Shown here: piece after piece, positions 39,609-50,266 of the stretch
Layout: every line of letters begins with the position of its first letter
Numbering within the stretch: position 1 is the first letter of the stretch
Origin: Trogon surrucura
Lineage: Eukaryota; Chordata; Aves; Trogoniformes; Trogonidae
Direction: 5' to 3'
Length of the DNA: 64,000 bases
Assembly (NCBI GenBank): GCA_020746105.1
Contig: CM036657.1
Location: 3,185,652-3,249,651, forward strand
Position numbers and translations under genes: made by a program
The notes under the pieces: generated by a model
What the model saw: only the letters and a program-made list of their open reading frames with translations
What the model was told of the DNA's origin: nothing
Database searches by the model: none

Positions 39609-41730
39609 TTGTCTTGCTTGATCGCAGGACTGACTGAGGAGCGAACGTCCTAGGCGCACTGAGCTGAGCTCTCGGAGGAACTTCGCCCTCAGTCGTTCAC
39701 TGCTACAGCAGACAACGACCATCTATACTAGTAGCGGAGCTAAACGGTATGTTTTACGAGAAAGGGAAAAGCCAGTAAGTCATAAGGATAAGTTTGGCCG
39801 GAGTCACTGGTAACTCGTGCAGAGACGTCTGGCGTACGGGAAAGTCTCCATGAGAGATAAGGGTACCCTGGTATGTGGTGAAGGGGGTCTATTGACCACA
39901 AGAGGTGGCCGCTGGTGATCTTGAGGGTAGATCGACTAGTCCTAAAGACTGCCGCTGCATCCCAGACGGGAGCCAGGTCGGATCTGCTAATGAATGTGCA
40001 AGAAGCAGGAGAAGGGTAAGCGGAATCTTCTAATCTTGTCATATGACTAACTGGATTTTGATAGCAACTGCTAGAGGGATAACACCTGGTGTAATAATTG
40101 TTTGCTTAATACTTTGTAAATGTCCATTCATTGCGTGTGAGTGTGTGACTGAGTGAGACGCAGTCTGACTGCAAAGCGAGTGTGGAGTTCTGATCCTCGG
40201 TTCCGTTATCCCACGAGGGGTGCGACCGGAGACAAACAAAGCGATTGTAGAGTCTTAGAACTCTTATAACGTGGAGGGAGAACTCTCTGACTCCCATCTA
40301 GGAAGAATCCTTTCAAGGTCTCTTGACAGATGAAACGGCAAGCAGAACAAAAGAAAAGGGGTGGATGCAAAGAGAAATAACCCTCTTCAGTTGGTATTTA
40401 AAGAATAAATTAGAAATCTGGACAACTGTATATTTCACCTTGAAAATGAATGCAAGCCAGTTTTTACTGTAAATTGTTTTATCTGTAATCATACCACATG
40501 AGTAGTATTCAAGTGGGATATTCATTGAGAAAGTTGTGGGACGTGGTCAGCTTGGAAAGATAAAGGAGATAACAGGAGATAATAAGGGGTTTGGCACGTA
40601 GCGTTGGTAAGTGATGTAAGAAATGTAAAATGAAATGTGGGGAAGAGAATGTTGATATATTGGTTGGATGGATGTGAAGAGAGAGTGAGGGGAGAAGTTC
40701 AGAGAGATGGAGACAGAGAGGAAGAGAGCAGTGATGAAGGAGGAAGTTTCAGTCTGGTGACAGGCAGGACTAGATGGAGGGAGGCTCTGGGGGATGACAG
40801 GACTGGACGGGTAACGTGTTTGGGTCTCAGTGTCAGATTTCAAAGCTTGGAAAGAGATGGCAAGGATGTATAGGAACGGGTAGCAAAAATCACGGAAACT
40901 TTAATTTAACATTGTGATCCCGACTGGAGAAATTTGCGGGGGATGGGATCTAAAGTAATCTAATGTTTTATGAAGAGAGAAGAGCTGTTTTGGCTAAAGC
41001 TAAAGAGCAGGTGGAGAGAGCTGTATGTGTGGGACACACATACAGGCAGGGAAATTGTAAGATCATTTTGTGACTAACAATTCTAATTGGAATGTTTACA
41101 GACAATTATTAACCAAATATCAGAGACTGATTTTTGCATGATGTTCGGAATGCAATTCCAAAAGTAAAGAATTGGTCCAAATTATATCAAGTCGTTCAGA
41201 GAAAGAATGAGGGACCCTCTTCCTTCCCTGAGAGACTGATGGAAACAGTGAGAAAATAATACGGATTTGAATCTGGAAAATGAAGCGGACACTGTCTCGC
41301 TAGTATGCAATTTTGTGGAACGGTTCAATTTAAACACAAAAAAGATATTACAGAAGTTAAAGGGGGAAATGCCAGCTTTTTAAACAAAATACCGAATCAC
41401 GCTTGTAAAGTGTATAACAACAGAGAGAAAGTGGAGGAGGAAAGCAGAGAAAAGAAGAACTCAGAGATAACAAGCCCCTGGCAGTGGTTGTAGCCCAGGA
41501 AAATACCAGGGCTGGAGGAGGGTGTTATCAGGCTCCGAGAGGCAGGCAAGATCCTGGTGGAATGCCAAGGGCCAGAATGCTGTTAGAAAAAGATCAGCAT
41601 GTCTTTTGCAAAGAGAAGGGGCACTGGAAAAGAGAATGCCCACGACTGAATCAGCAGGGATTGGAAGGAATCCTGGGGCAAACAGCTTACGTGATGATGG
41701 TGGGTTCAGACTGAGGGAAAATGAGGGGAA
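39609..41730 (+). pseudogene. gag: ERV5 leader and gag
   Basis: A long leader to about 40,330, then gag fragments in all three frames. Capsid pieces near 40,920-41,270 read CDPDWRNLRGM and then FPERLMETVRKY, as in gammaretroviral capsid. A basic stretch (EKVEEESREKKN) leads to a single nucleocapsid knuckle near 41,600, HVFCKEKGHWKREC, whose first Cys is replaced by His. The single-knuckle form and the KEKGHWKREC pattern are gamma-like. Many stops and frameshifts; no Gag can be made. Confidence 0.78.
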
Positions 41731-41923
41731 CGAATTGGAACCCTCCCCAACAGAGCCCCTGGTTATAATAAGGTTGGGGAATGAGAAAACAAATTTTCTG
41801 GTAGATACAGGAGCTACTTTTTTAGTATTAAATACATATAGAGATTATTCTAGTAGGGAGAGTGAGTCAATTATCGGTGTCATAAGGCAAAGAGAAAGCC
41901 ATCCATCTTTCTTTAGCCTTTGA
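41731..41923 (+). pseudogene. pro: ERV5 protease
   Basis: The frame contains EPLVIIRLGNEKTNFLVDTG followed by ATFLVLN: an aspartic protease start with the DTG active site. It stops at 41,923, before the flap. In gammaretroviruses the protease follows gag in frame after a stop codon; here a frame change lies between them. Confidence 0.82.
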
Positions 41924-43018
41924 AGTTTAGAATTGGAAAAGGGTGATACCCCATCAATTTCTATATGTACCAGACTACCCTGTGTAGCTATTGAGTAAAT
42001 CGAATGTGGAAATTACTTCTGGAAAAAAAGGAAACATTCAAGTTCACATTCTTGAAAATAAAGATCTGGATGTCCAAGTTCTTACGTTACAGATGGAAGC
42101 CGTGTCACAGGAGGTACCAAAGGAAGTCAAAACACCGTAATGCTTCTGGTTTGGGCCTCAGAAACACAGGAAAATCTCGAGTAGCTGAACCAGTAACCAC
42201 TCAACTGAAGCCAGATGCCAGACCAGTAAGGTGAAAGCAGTAGCCAGTTAAATTAGAAGGTACTTTTCAAAACAACGAGATAATGTCAGCAAAGGGGGGA
42301 CAGCATGTCCCTGAGCAGTGGCGGCAACAGTGCTATTGATCCAGGAGGCGCAAAAGTTAACACTTGGACAGAGACTGACTGTATTTGTACCCCATGTAGT
42401 TACAGCTGTCCTAGAGCAAAATGAGGACAGTGGCTGTCACCAAGCTGGATGCTGAAATCCCAAGCTGTTCTTTTGGAGCAGGACAACGTAGAACTGAGAG
42501 TGACTCCGATCCCGAATCCAGCGACTTTCCTAACTGCTGACCCGGAGCTAAATCACGATTGCTTGGAGGTGATGGAGCAGGTGTACTCCAGCAGAGCTGA
42601 CCTGAAAGATGTGCCCGTGGAAGATGTGGACTCGGACTTGATTGTGGATGGCAGCAGCTTTATGAGAGATGGAATACGAAAACTGTAAAAGGAGTAATCA
42701 GGGCTAAAGCTCGACCACCTAACACATCGGATCAGAAAACAGAGCTTATTTCTAAGAGCCCTGGAGCTGTCACAAGACAAAATTGCTACTATTGGCAAAC
42801 AGACTTTTCCAAACTACTGCGACAAAATGGGCGTCGGTACCTTTTGGTAATGATAGATACTTTTTCAGGCTGGCCAGAAGCTTTTCCTTATCGCACCAAT
42901 CAAGTTAGAGAGGTATCAAAAGCATTACTTAGAGAAATAGTACCAAGATTTGGGGTTCCTACAGGACTATCTTTGGATATGGACCCCACATTTCATAGCA
43001 GAAAGAACACAAAATATT
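41924..43018 (+). pseudogene. pol: ERV5 pol remnants: RT start, RNase H start, first integrase core
   Basis: LKPDARPVR (about 42,210) is the start of an RT; the palm and YxDD box are absent. A 42,449-42,688 frame carries connection sequence and DLIVDGSSFMRDG, the first acidic motif of a gamma RNase H. Then a frame around 42,790-43,038 has WQTDFSKLL and LLVMIDTFSGWPEAFPYRTN, an integrase core with its first Asp; the second should be D but the site reads SLDMDPTF. Large deletions lie between the pieces. Confidence 0.78.
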
Positions 43019-43820
43019 TTAACACTAATTCCAGATAATAGGGGCAGGAGTCTGGATGAGGAAAAATATTGAATACTCTAGAGCTGATAAAGAATTAATA
43101 GAACAAATGAGAGGGCAGATTCCCCCCAAAGGATGAGGACGCCTGAGTGATGGCAGAAGTATAACAGGTATGGGGAACTATCAAAGAACACAATAAGACA
43201 CATTGGGGGGATGGACTCTGTATAATTTTTTTAATCAGAAATGAGTAGGGAGAAATTTATAGCCTACAATGTGACAGGTGACTTAGCAATGGGAAAGGTA
43301 ACTGGATATAATTAGGAAGTATTGGGAAAGGAAATATATCAGGGGACCACAATCAAATTGATTTTTCTGAACTTCCAAGAAAAAGGGGGATATAGGTACT
43401 TATTGGTTCTTATGGACACCTTTTCTGGACGGCCAGAAGCGTTTCCTTTCAGAACAAACAAAGCAAAAGAAGTAACTAAGGAGTTATTAAATGAAATAAT
43501 GCCTCAATTTGAGGTGCTTATGGTCATCTCATTAGATAGGGGTACCCATTTTTTGTGAGCAAGTACTGCAACAGGTTACCAAACTATTAGGAATTGATTG
43601 GCAGTTACATTTGCCCTATAGGCCGTAAGCCAGCAGGCAGGAGGGAAAAAAATGAATCATATGATGAAACAACAGATAGCCAAAATGTGTCAAGAAGCAA
43701 ACCTATCTCGGTATTGAGCACTACCTATTGCACTGCTTAGGATACATCTGAAACCTAGAGCCAAGGAAAATCCTTTCGAAGTATTTTATGGGTTTTTTTC
43801 AATTCTTATAATTATTGTTT
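43019..43820 (+). pseudogene. pol: ERV5 pol remnants: second integrase core and end
   Basis: Around 43,340-43,558 a second, diverged integrase core appears: QIDFSELP, YLLVLMDTFSGRPEAFPF, SLDRGTHF. It repeats the segment at 42,800-43,017 with many differences, so it is not a recent tandem copy. After a stop, 43,690-43,800 gives CQEANLSRY and KPRAKENPFEVFYGF, typical of the gamma integrase C-terminal part. The sequence between the cores (43,019-43,310) shows no clear motif. Confidence 0.75.
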
Positions 43821-44022
43821 CCTCTGGTGCTGTCAGAGTACCAGGGATGCCTGTAGCACCTGGGAGAGACAGCAGCTGAGGCAGAGATTGGAATCGAATA
43901 AGTATTTTGAGTAGGTGTTAGACAGGGAGTAATTTTATTGGCTATAAGTTGTTTCTAACAAAATTAAAAGAGTTTCAAGTTGTAGTAAAAGAATTTACTA
44001 ATTTTCTAGAAAAAGGGGGGAT
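43821..44022 (+). pseudogene. env: ERV5 env tail and polypurine tract
   Basis: A short run reading VVVKEFTNFLEKGG before the LTR could be the last residues of a TM tail; the rest of env is deleted. AAAAAGGGGGGAT (44,010-44,022) is the polypurine tract. Confidence 0.5.
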
Positions 44023-44439
44023 TGATATGGGAAAAAACATCTAGTGAGAGGTACCCTCTCAGACTCGTTAGGACACAATCAATCAGAGACCTCAGAATAA
44101 GGAGGATAAGGCTGTTCAGTATCCGTTGTAAAAAAACATAAAACAAAGACAAATTAACAAGGACACTAGTCATAAGGACACCTAACAAGGAACATCTGGT
44201 GACGAACCCCCTTGCGTAATTTGGTAATAAAACTTCTTGCGAAAAAGTGCTGAGAACAGCTAGTTTTGGGACAAGGGTAAAAAGTTTATTGTGAGGAAGA
44301 CATACGGCCTTCATCCCTGAAGACCCCTGCCCAAGACGACCCGGAGGCACCGCGCAAGCATCAAGAGGAAGAGCTGCTGACCACCGGAACTGAGTGCGTT
44401 TTTTGGGATAGTTCAAGAATATGTATAGGCGTCTAATGA
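44023..44439 (+). mobile_element. ERV5 3' LTR (LTR-G), truncated
   Basis: TGATATGGGAAAAAACATC onward, matching the 5' LTR over about 400 bp with clear divergence. AATAAA at about 44,225. It ends at GTCTAATGA, where a CR1-type tail is joined. Confidence 0.87.
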
Positions 44440-44513
44440 ACAACAGGGAGGTTGGATTAAAATGATCTCTAAGGTCCCTTCCAGCCCAGGACATTCTATG
44501 ATGATTCTATGAT
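44440..44513 (+). repeat. SINE or CR1 3' tail
   Basis: AACAGGGAGGTTGGATTAAA to ATTCTATGATGATTCTATGA, matching the last 75 bp of the SINE at 27,635-27,822. The tRNA head is absent. Confidence 0.78.
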
Positions 44514-44567
44514 TTCCTTACAAGAAATGTTTAAGGCAAAATCCACGGATCAGTCCGCTACAGACAA
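44514..44567 (-). mobile_element. LTR-C 5' end fragment
   Basis: AAATGTTTAAGGCAAAATCC to CAGTCCGCTACA: on the minus strand the first 54 bp of LTR-C (TGTAGCGGACTG). The next satellite bases, GACAACC, place it at the CTGTC site of the monomer. Confidence 0.85.
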
Positions 44568-44754
44568 CCATGACCATTATGATGTCAGGCTGATCCCTGA
44601 GGTGCAGAGTCATGGTTAGGGTCAGGGTTCAGAGATCCATAAAGCATGCAGGTGCAGAGACACTTGGGCTGGACAAGGCATTCCAAAGGGGAGCAGAGCA
44701 CTGCACCAACAGTGCTCCATCCATACCTTTCTAATTTTGAGACCGCCATTGACT
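44568..44754 (-). repeat. 177-bp satellite, inverted
   Basis: GACAACCATGACCATTATG to GACCGCCATTGAC, one monomer with a GGTTAGGGTCAGGG core. Ends at LTR-H. Confidence 0.9.
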
Positions 44755-45073
44755 TGCGGAATGCAGACTCCACAATCAATTAGATTGTAAAGTAGGTATG
44801 TTTATTTCAGCACTGAGCGGCACGTGGGGATTATGCATCAAAGCTGTGCGCGCCTCAACGCGGCACTTGACTTAACTATGTACATTAAAGTGTTACATAT
44901 TCATAAAGTTTCTCAATACACCTACACATATGCATAACCTGTCCCACTTCGTATTAAAATGAGTCATTCCATAATCTCCTCCTGTTTGTGCCTGCGCAGT
45001 GCTCCTGGTGGTGGTCGACGAGGATCTTCAGGAGGAAGGCTGGTAGTCTTCCTTGCTATGCAGTTTTCCCCTT
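44755..45073 (-). mobile_element. LTR-H with adjacent polypurine tract
   Basis: On the minus strand, LTR from TGCATAGCAAGGAAGAC (45,062) to GCATTCCGCA (44,755), 308 bp. It is preceded by AAAGGGGAAAAC (45,063-45,073), a polypurine tract. So this is the 3' end of a provirus, not a solo LTR from recombination; the internal region is deleted. Only copy in the window. Confidence 0.72.
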
Positions 45074-45149
45074 TAGCTGCTTAGGTTTTGGAGATCCGTA
45101 AAGCTTAGAGTTGCAGAGACACGATGGCTGGACAAGGCATTTGAAGCAG
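45074..45149 (-). repeat. 177-bp satellite fragment, inverted
   Basis: TTTGGAGATCCGTAAAGC to GGACAAGGCATTTGAAGC, a partial monomer between LTR-H and LTR-C. Confidence 0.82.
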
Positions 45150-45833
45150 GTAGGGGCATTCTTTCCAATAATTCTCATTAACATGTGCGAATGCCCTATC
45201 TCATTGAAAGAGGTGCTAGAGATAAAGCCATCCTGCCTCACGAAGATTTCCTCATCCCTAAACACATTTGTCACCAGGGCTGTTTGACGCATTTGTAGTC
45301 TTATCATGTAGAGGAATTTCTTGTGGAGCAGAGGCACGGTGTCCCTTTAAAGGTGTGGACAACCCAGCTTAGGCCTAAACAAAGGCTCTGTCCTTGAAGC
45401 TGCCTTGGGACACGGGGAGGAGGAGGTTTTATCTGTTTTGTGAGAGCTTTGCGAGATGCTTGGTTGCAGGTGTTGGCCCCGGGGGGAGAAGGGGGGGCGA
45501 GAGCCGCTTGCATAGTTGAATGGCACTACCCAATAAAACGCTGGCATGTGTAAACCTGTAACTGACCAACTCTGTTAAGGGGCAGGTGCAGGGACACTGC
45601 TTGACTGTATATATTGAGCTGTCCGGAGAAGTAAAGGGAGGACGACTTGTAGCCATATTAGTGTGATGGTCGTTAACTTGGCCGGCTCTCCGAAGGGACC
45701 CTTTCTAGACTATCAGATCGCACCTCTACAACATTCCATGGGCCCAAAAAATGGTTTTGTTTTCTGACCATGCTGGGGGGTTTTAAAAATGACCAGAAAT
45801 ATTTAGGGCAAAATCCACGAATCAGTCCGCTCT
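45150..45833 (-). mobile_element. LTR-C fragment split by LTR-B copy 5
   Basis: Minus-strand LTR-C matching 30,195-30,470 of the complete copy. It is interrupted at 45,307-45,709 by LTR-B and ends at CAGTCCGCT, two or three bases short of the LTR-C start. It meets a plus-strand LTR-C head to head at 45,834. Confidence 0.85.
45307..45709 (+). mobile_element. LTR-B solo LTR, copy 5
   Basis: 403 bp, TGTAGAGGAATTTCTTGTGG to CCCTTTCTAGA. Flanks TTATCA (45,301-45,306) and CTATCA (45,710-45,715): a 6-bp duplication with one change, within LTR-C. Confidence 0.9.
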
Positions 45834-46053
45834 CGCAAAATCCTTTCAAAGAGGGATTCACACATGTTAACGAGAATTACTGGAAAAAAATGACCCTTTC
45901 CTGGCATTCTGCAGGTCCGCACATAGAAAATGGTGTATAAATTGAGGCAAGGAAAAGCAAAGATTTCAACAAGAAGTAAAAGAAGAAGGAAGACAATGAC
46001 AGGTGCACCCTGAACTCTACTTTGCCTGGACCATCCCAGGAACCTGGACCGGT

Positions 46054-46054
<1 letters not shown>

Positions 46055-46106
<52 letters not shown>
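46055..46106. repeat. (CT)n microsatellite in LTR-C
   Basis: About 26 CT units, the longest of the CT/GA runs that every full LTR-C carries downstream of its TATA-like box. Confidence 0.9.
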
Positions 46107-46113
<7 letters not shown>

Positions 46114-46208
46114 TTTCCCATTTCCTTGATAAGTAATGCAAGGTCTATCATACTGTTTCTTTGGTGTTATGCCTAAATTTCTTCCTTGTGATGGTTAAGT
46201 GTGACATT

Positions 46209-46919
46209 ACACAGAATCACAAAATCACAGAATGTCAGGGATTGGAAGGGACCTCGAAAGATCATCAAGTCCAATCCCCCTGCCAGAGCAGGAACACCTA
46301 GATTATGCTACACAGGAACGTGTCCAGGCAGGTCTTGAATGTCTCCAGAGAAGGAGACTCCACAACCTCCCTGGGCAGCCTGTTCCAGTGTTCCGTCACC
46401 CTCACTGAGAAGAAGTTTCTTCTCGAGTTTAAGTGGAACCTCTTATGCTCCAGTTTCAGCCCATTACCCCTTGTCCTATCATTGGTTGTCACCGAGAAGA
46501 GCCTGGCTCCATCCTCGTGACACTCACCCTTGATATATTTGTAAACATTAATGAGGTCACCCCTCAGTCTCCTCTTCTCCAAACTAAAGAGCCCCAGCTC
46601 CCTCAGTCTTTTCTCATAAGGGAGATGCTCCACTCCCTTAATCATCCTAGTTGCCCTGTGCTGGACTCTCTCCAGCAGTTCCCTGTCTTTCTTGAACTGA
46701 GGGGCCCAGAACTGGACACAATATTCCAGATGCGGCCTCACCAGGGCAGAGTAGAGGGGCAGGAAGACCTCTCTTGACCTACTAATCACCCCCCTTCTAA
46801 TACACCCCAGGATGCCATTGACCTTCTTGGCCACAAGGTCACAGTGCTGGCTCATGGTCATCCTGCTGTCCACCAAGACTCCCAGGTCCCTTTCCTCTAT
46901 ACTGCTCTCTAATAAGTCA
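46209..46919 (-). mobile_element. CR1-4, LINE in LTR-C
   Basis: About 710 bp of CR1 3' end on the minus strand, with frame 46,876-46,298 ([13 protein letters not shown] to the end of RT), open for 192 codons. Tail AGAATCACAAAATCACAGAATG. 5'-truncated. Nearly the same sequence as CR1-1 and CR1-3. Confidence 0.93.
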
Positions 46920-47207
46920 TATTGTCTGACTTAATATTGTGTTTAGATGTCCTTTATTATCCCTTGTTCTTATTATTAAGTTGTTGTAAGTTCATTGCTT
47001 ATTTAGCCTTTTCCTGGATTTTGTTCTATTGTCTTCCCTATCTTGCTTTTAAATTATAGTCAATTGTCATGAGTCCGATCTATAGATTGTGATAAATTAA
47101 TAAATGTTTGTGTATGGGTCTTGAAAATTGTATCACCATTGTCCATGCCGATGGTTTATTATGAATCCAAAAGTCACTTGTCCCTCTCTCCTGGGTCGGA
47201 CATGACA

Positions 47208-47324
47208 GTATGGATCTCCGATCCCTAACTCTAACCAGGAACCTGCACCTCAGGCTTCTGCCTGTTGTCATAAAGGCCATGGGAGTCCCAAAATCAGAAA
47301 GGTGTGGGTGGAGCGCTGTTACTG
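47208..47324 (+). repeat. 177-bp satellite fragment
   Basis: GTATGGATCTCCGATCCC to GAGCGCTGTTACTG, ending in TTACTG, the LTR-B copy 6 target. Confidence 0.9.
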
Positions 47325-47693
47325 TGTAGAGAAATTTCTTGTGGAGCAGTAGTGCGGTATCCCTTTTAAAGGTTTAGACAACCCAGCTGAGGCCTAAACA
47401 AAGGCTCTGTCCTTGGACTTGCCTTGGGGCATGGAGAGGAGGAGGTTCATCTGTTTTGTGAAGAAGGGGGAGAAGGGAGGGGCGAGAGCCGCCTGAATAG
47501 CTGAATGGCACTATCCAATAAAACGCTGTCGTGTGTAAACCTGTAACTGACCAACTCTGTTAAGGGGCAGGCGCATGGACACTGCTTAAATGTATATATT
47601 GGGTTGTCCGGAGCAATAAAGGGAGGACGACTTGTAGCCATATTGGTGGGATGCTCATTAACTTGGCCAGCTCTCCGAATGGACCCTTTTTCA
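47325..47693 (+). mobile_element. LTR-B solo LTR, copy 6
   Basis: 369 bp, TGTGTAGAGAAATTTCTTGT to GGACCCTTTTTCA. Flanks TTACTG and TTACCG: a 6-bp duplication with one change, in satellite. Confidence 0.88.
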
Positions 47694-48525
47694 TTACCGC
47701 AGTGCCGTGCTCCCCTTGAAATGCCTTGCCCAGCTCACGTGTCTCTGCAGGTCCAGGCTCTATGGATCTCTGAACCCTAACCCTAACCAGGACCCTGCAC
47801 CTCAGGGTTCATCTAGATGTCATAATGGCTATGGCTGTCCCAAAATCAAAAATTTGTAGATGGAATGCTGTTACGGCATTGCCATGCTCCCATTGAAGTG
47901 CCTTTCCCAGGCCAAGTGTCTCTGCAGCTCCACGGTCTAGGGATCTCTGAACACTAATCCTAACCAGGACCCTGCACCTCAGAGTTCAGCCTGATGTCTC
48001 TATGGCTATGAGTGTTCCAAAATCAGAAATGTGTGGGTGAAGCACTGCTGGTGCAGTGCCGTGCTCACCTTGGAATGCCTTGTCCAGCCCATGTGTCTCT
48101 GAAGCAAAGGGCTCTATGGATCTCTGAACCCAAACCCTAACCTAGACCCTGCACGTTTGGATTCAGTGTGAAGTCTCTGTGGCCATGGGTATCCCAAAAT
48201 CAGAAAGGTGTTGGTGGAGCACTGTTGGAGCAGTGCCGTGCTCCCCTTGGAATGCTTTGTCCAGCCCATGTATCTCTGTAGATCCAGGCTCGATGGAATT
48301 CTCTACTCAAACCCTAACCTGGACCATGCACATCTGGATTCAGCCTGATGTGTCTGTGGCCGTGGCTGTCCCAAAATCACAAAGGTGTGGGTGGAAGACT
48401 GTTGGTTTATTGCCATGCTCCCACGTGTCTCTGCAGGTCCAGGCTCCAGGAATTTCTGAATCCTATCCCTTACCAGGACCCTGCACCTCTGGGATAAGTC
48501 TGACATCATAATGGCCATGACTGTC
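47694..48525 (+). repeat. 177-bp satellite array, about 4.7 monomers
   Basis: Monomer marks at 47,764, 47,942, 48,119 and 48,296 (spacing 178, 177, 177), then a shortened unit. It ends at ATGACTGTC, the second LTR-C site. Confidence 0.93.
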
Positions 48526-49524
48526 TGTAGCGGACTGATCCGTGAATTTTGCCTTAAACATTTCTTGTCAGTTTTACAACCCCCCAGCATGGTCAGAAAA
48601 CAAAACCAGTTTAGGGAAGGTTGTAGAGGGGCGATCTGATAAGGCTACAAATGCCTCAAATAGCCCTTGGGCAGAATTTGTACAGGGCTTAGGAAATCTT
48701 GTGGAGGCAGGATGGCCTAATATCTAGCATATCTTTCAAGGAGATAGGGCATTCACACATGTTCATGAGAATTACTGGAAAGAATGCCCCCACCTGGCTT
48801 TCTGCATGTCCCCATGTAGAAAATGGTGTATAAATTGAAGCAAAAGACAGAAGAAAGCGAACTAAAGAAGCATGTAACCTGAGATGAAGACACCAAGAAG
48901 AAAAGTGCAGGAGAAGAAGAAAAGATGACATCATCCTTGAACCCTTGATGGTGTCAAATGCAGGAACCAGGACCGGTGATCTCTGTCTCTCTCTGTGTCC
49001 TCTCCCACCACACCTCTCTCTCTTCCCCCCCCCTCCTCTTTCCTTTTCTCCTCTCTTACTAAGTAATACAAGACCTATCACACTGCTTCCTTAGTTTATA
49101 CTTACTTTCTGTCTTGTTACCAGAAGTATAATGTTCCCTATTAGAAATTATGTCTTTTTTCCTTGTTAAGTCCCTCTCTCTCTTTTTCCCTTTTCCTCAA
49201 TAAATATTGCAAGGCTTATCATACTGTTTATTTAGTTCTATGCCTATTTTTCTTTCGTGTGATGGTGAAAAATGTGTTTAGATGTCCTTTATTATTCCTT
49301 GTTATTACCATTAAATTATTGTACTTCATTGCTTATATAACCTTTTCCTGGATTTTTGTTATATTGTCTGCCCTATCGTGCTTTTAAATTAGAGTCAATA
49401 GTCGTGAGTCCGATCTATATGTTGTGATAAATTAATAAATGTTTGTGTATAGGCCTTCAGACCTGTCTCACTGTTGCCCACGCCGAAAAGTTACTTGCCC
49501 CCTTCTCGTGGGTGGGACGTGACA
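48526..49524 (+). mobile_element. LTR-C solo LTR, long form (999 bp)
   Basis: TGTAGCGGACTGATCCGTG to GGTGGGACGTGACA, flanked by a perfect CTGTC duplication (48,521-48,525 and 49,525-49,529). It is longer than other copies because the segment around CTTTTCCTC..AAGTAAT..CTATCA..ACTG is present twice (about 49,040-49,095 and 49,185-49,230). Confidence 0.92.
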
Positions 49525-49997
49525 CTGTCCCAAAATCAGAAAGGTGTGGCTGGAGCACTGTTGGTGCATTGCAGTGCTCCCCTTGGAATGCCTTGCCCAG
49601 ACCAAGTGCCTCTGCAGCAAAACACTCTGTGGATCACTGAACCGAAACCCTAACCAGGACCCTGCACCTCAGGGTTCAACCTGATGTCATAATGGCCATG
49701 GGTGTCCCAAAATCAGGAAGGGGTGGATGGAGCACTGTTTTTGGAATGCCGTGCTCCCCTTGGAATGCCTTGTCCAACCCAAGTGTCTCTGCAGCTCCAG
49801 GCTTAATGCATCTCTGAAAACGAACCCTAATCAGGACACTGTACCTCAGGGTTTAGCCTGATGTCTCAATGGCCATGGCTGTCCCAAAATCAGAAAGGTG
49901 TGGATGGAGCACTGTTGGTGCAGTGCTGTGCTCCCCTTGGAATGCCTTGTCTAGCCCAAGTGTCTCTGCAGCTCCAGACTCTACGGATCTATGAACC
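49525..49997 (+). repeat. 177-bp satellite array, about 2.7 monomers
   Basis: CTGTCCCAAAATCAG onward with cores ACCGAAACCCTAACC and CGAACCCTAATC. It ends GGATCTATGAACC, exactly as at 56,058. Confidence 0.92.
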
Positions 49998-50064
49998 TCT
50001 CCTGGATTTAGCTAAAAACCCAGTCATGTTTAGTGATTTCTACTTCCAATTTAGTGTATTATTA
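49998..50064 (+). mobile_element. LTR-I 5' fragment
   Basis: TCTCCTGGATTTAGCTAAAA to AATTTAGTGTATT, the first 60 bp or so of LTR-I at the same satellite position (after GATCTATGAACC) as the complete copy at 56,059. It then passes into LTR-C. Confidence 0.78.
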
Positions 50065-50266
50065 GTTATTATTATTAAGTTGTTGTAAGTTCATTGCTTA
50101 TTTTGCCTTTTCCTGGATGTTTCTTCTAGTGTCTGACCTATCGTGCTTTTAAATTAGAGTCGATTGTCGTTATTCCGATCTATACATTGTGTTAAATTAA
50201 TAAATGTTTGTGTATGGGTCTTGAGACTTGTCTCACCGTTTTCCACGCCGTTGGTGTATTATGAAT
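50065..50266 (+). mobile_element. LTR-C 3' part before CR1-6
   Basis: TTATTATTATTAAGTTGTTG to GGTGTATTATGAAT. It continues after CR1-6 at 53,425-53,468. Confidence 0.85.

Larger units (their letters stand above)
39039..44439 (+). mobile_element. ERV5, gammaretrovirus-like provirus, heavily decayed
   Basis: LTR-G at both ends (39,039-39,587; 44,023-44,439) and gamma-type gag, protease, RNase H and integrase pieces in order. There is one zinc knuckle sequence and a VDTGA protease, as in gammaretroviruses. RT and env are mostly deleted. An integrase core segment occurs twice. Inserted in LTR-C; both outer edges are eroded, so no target duplication can be read. Confidence 0.87.
45834..47207 (+). 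mobile_element. LTR-C, plus strand, split by CR1-4
   Basis: Starts inside the LTR (TTTCAAAGAGGGATTCACAC), with TATAAATTG, a long CT microsatellite (about 46,055-46,106) and an end GGGTCGGACATGACA at 47,207. CR1-4 splits it at 46,209-46,919. It is followed by GTATG, a variant of the CTATG site. Confidence 0.86.
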
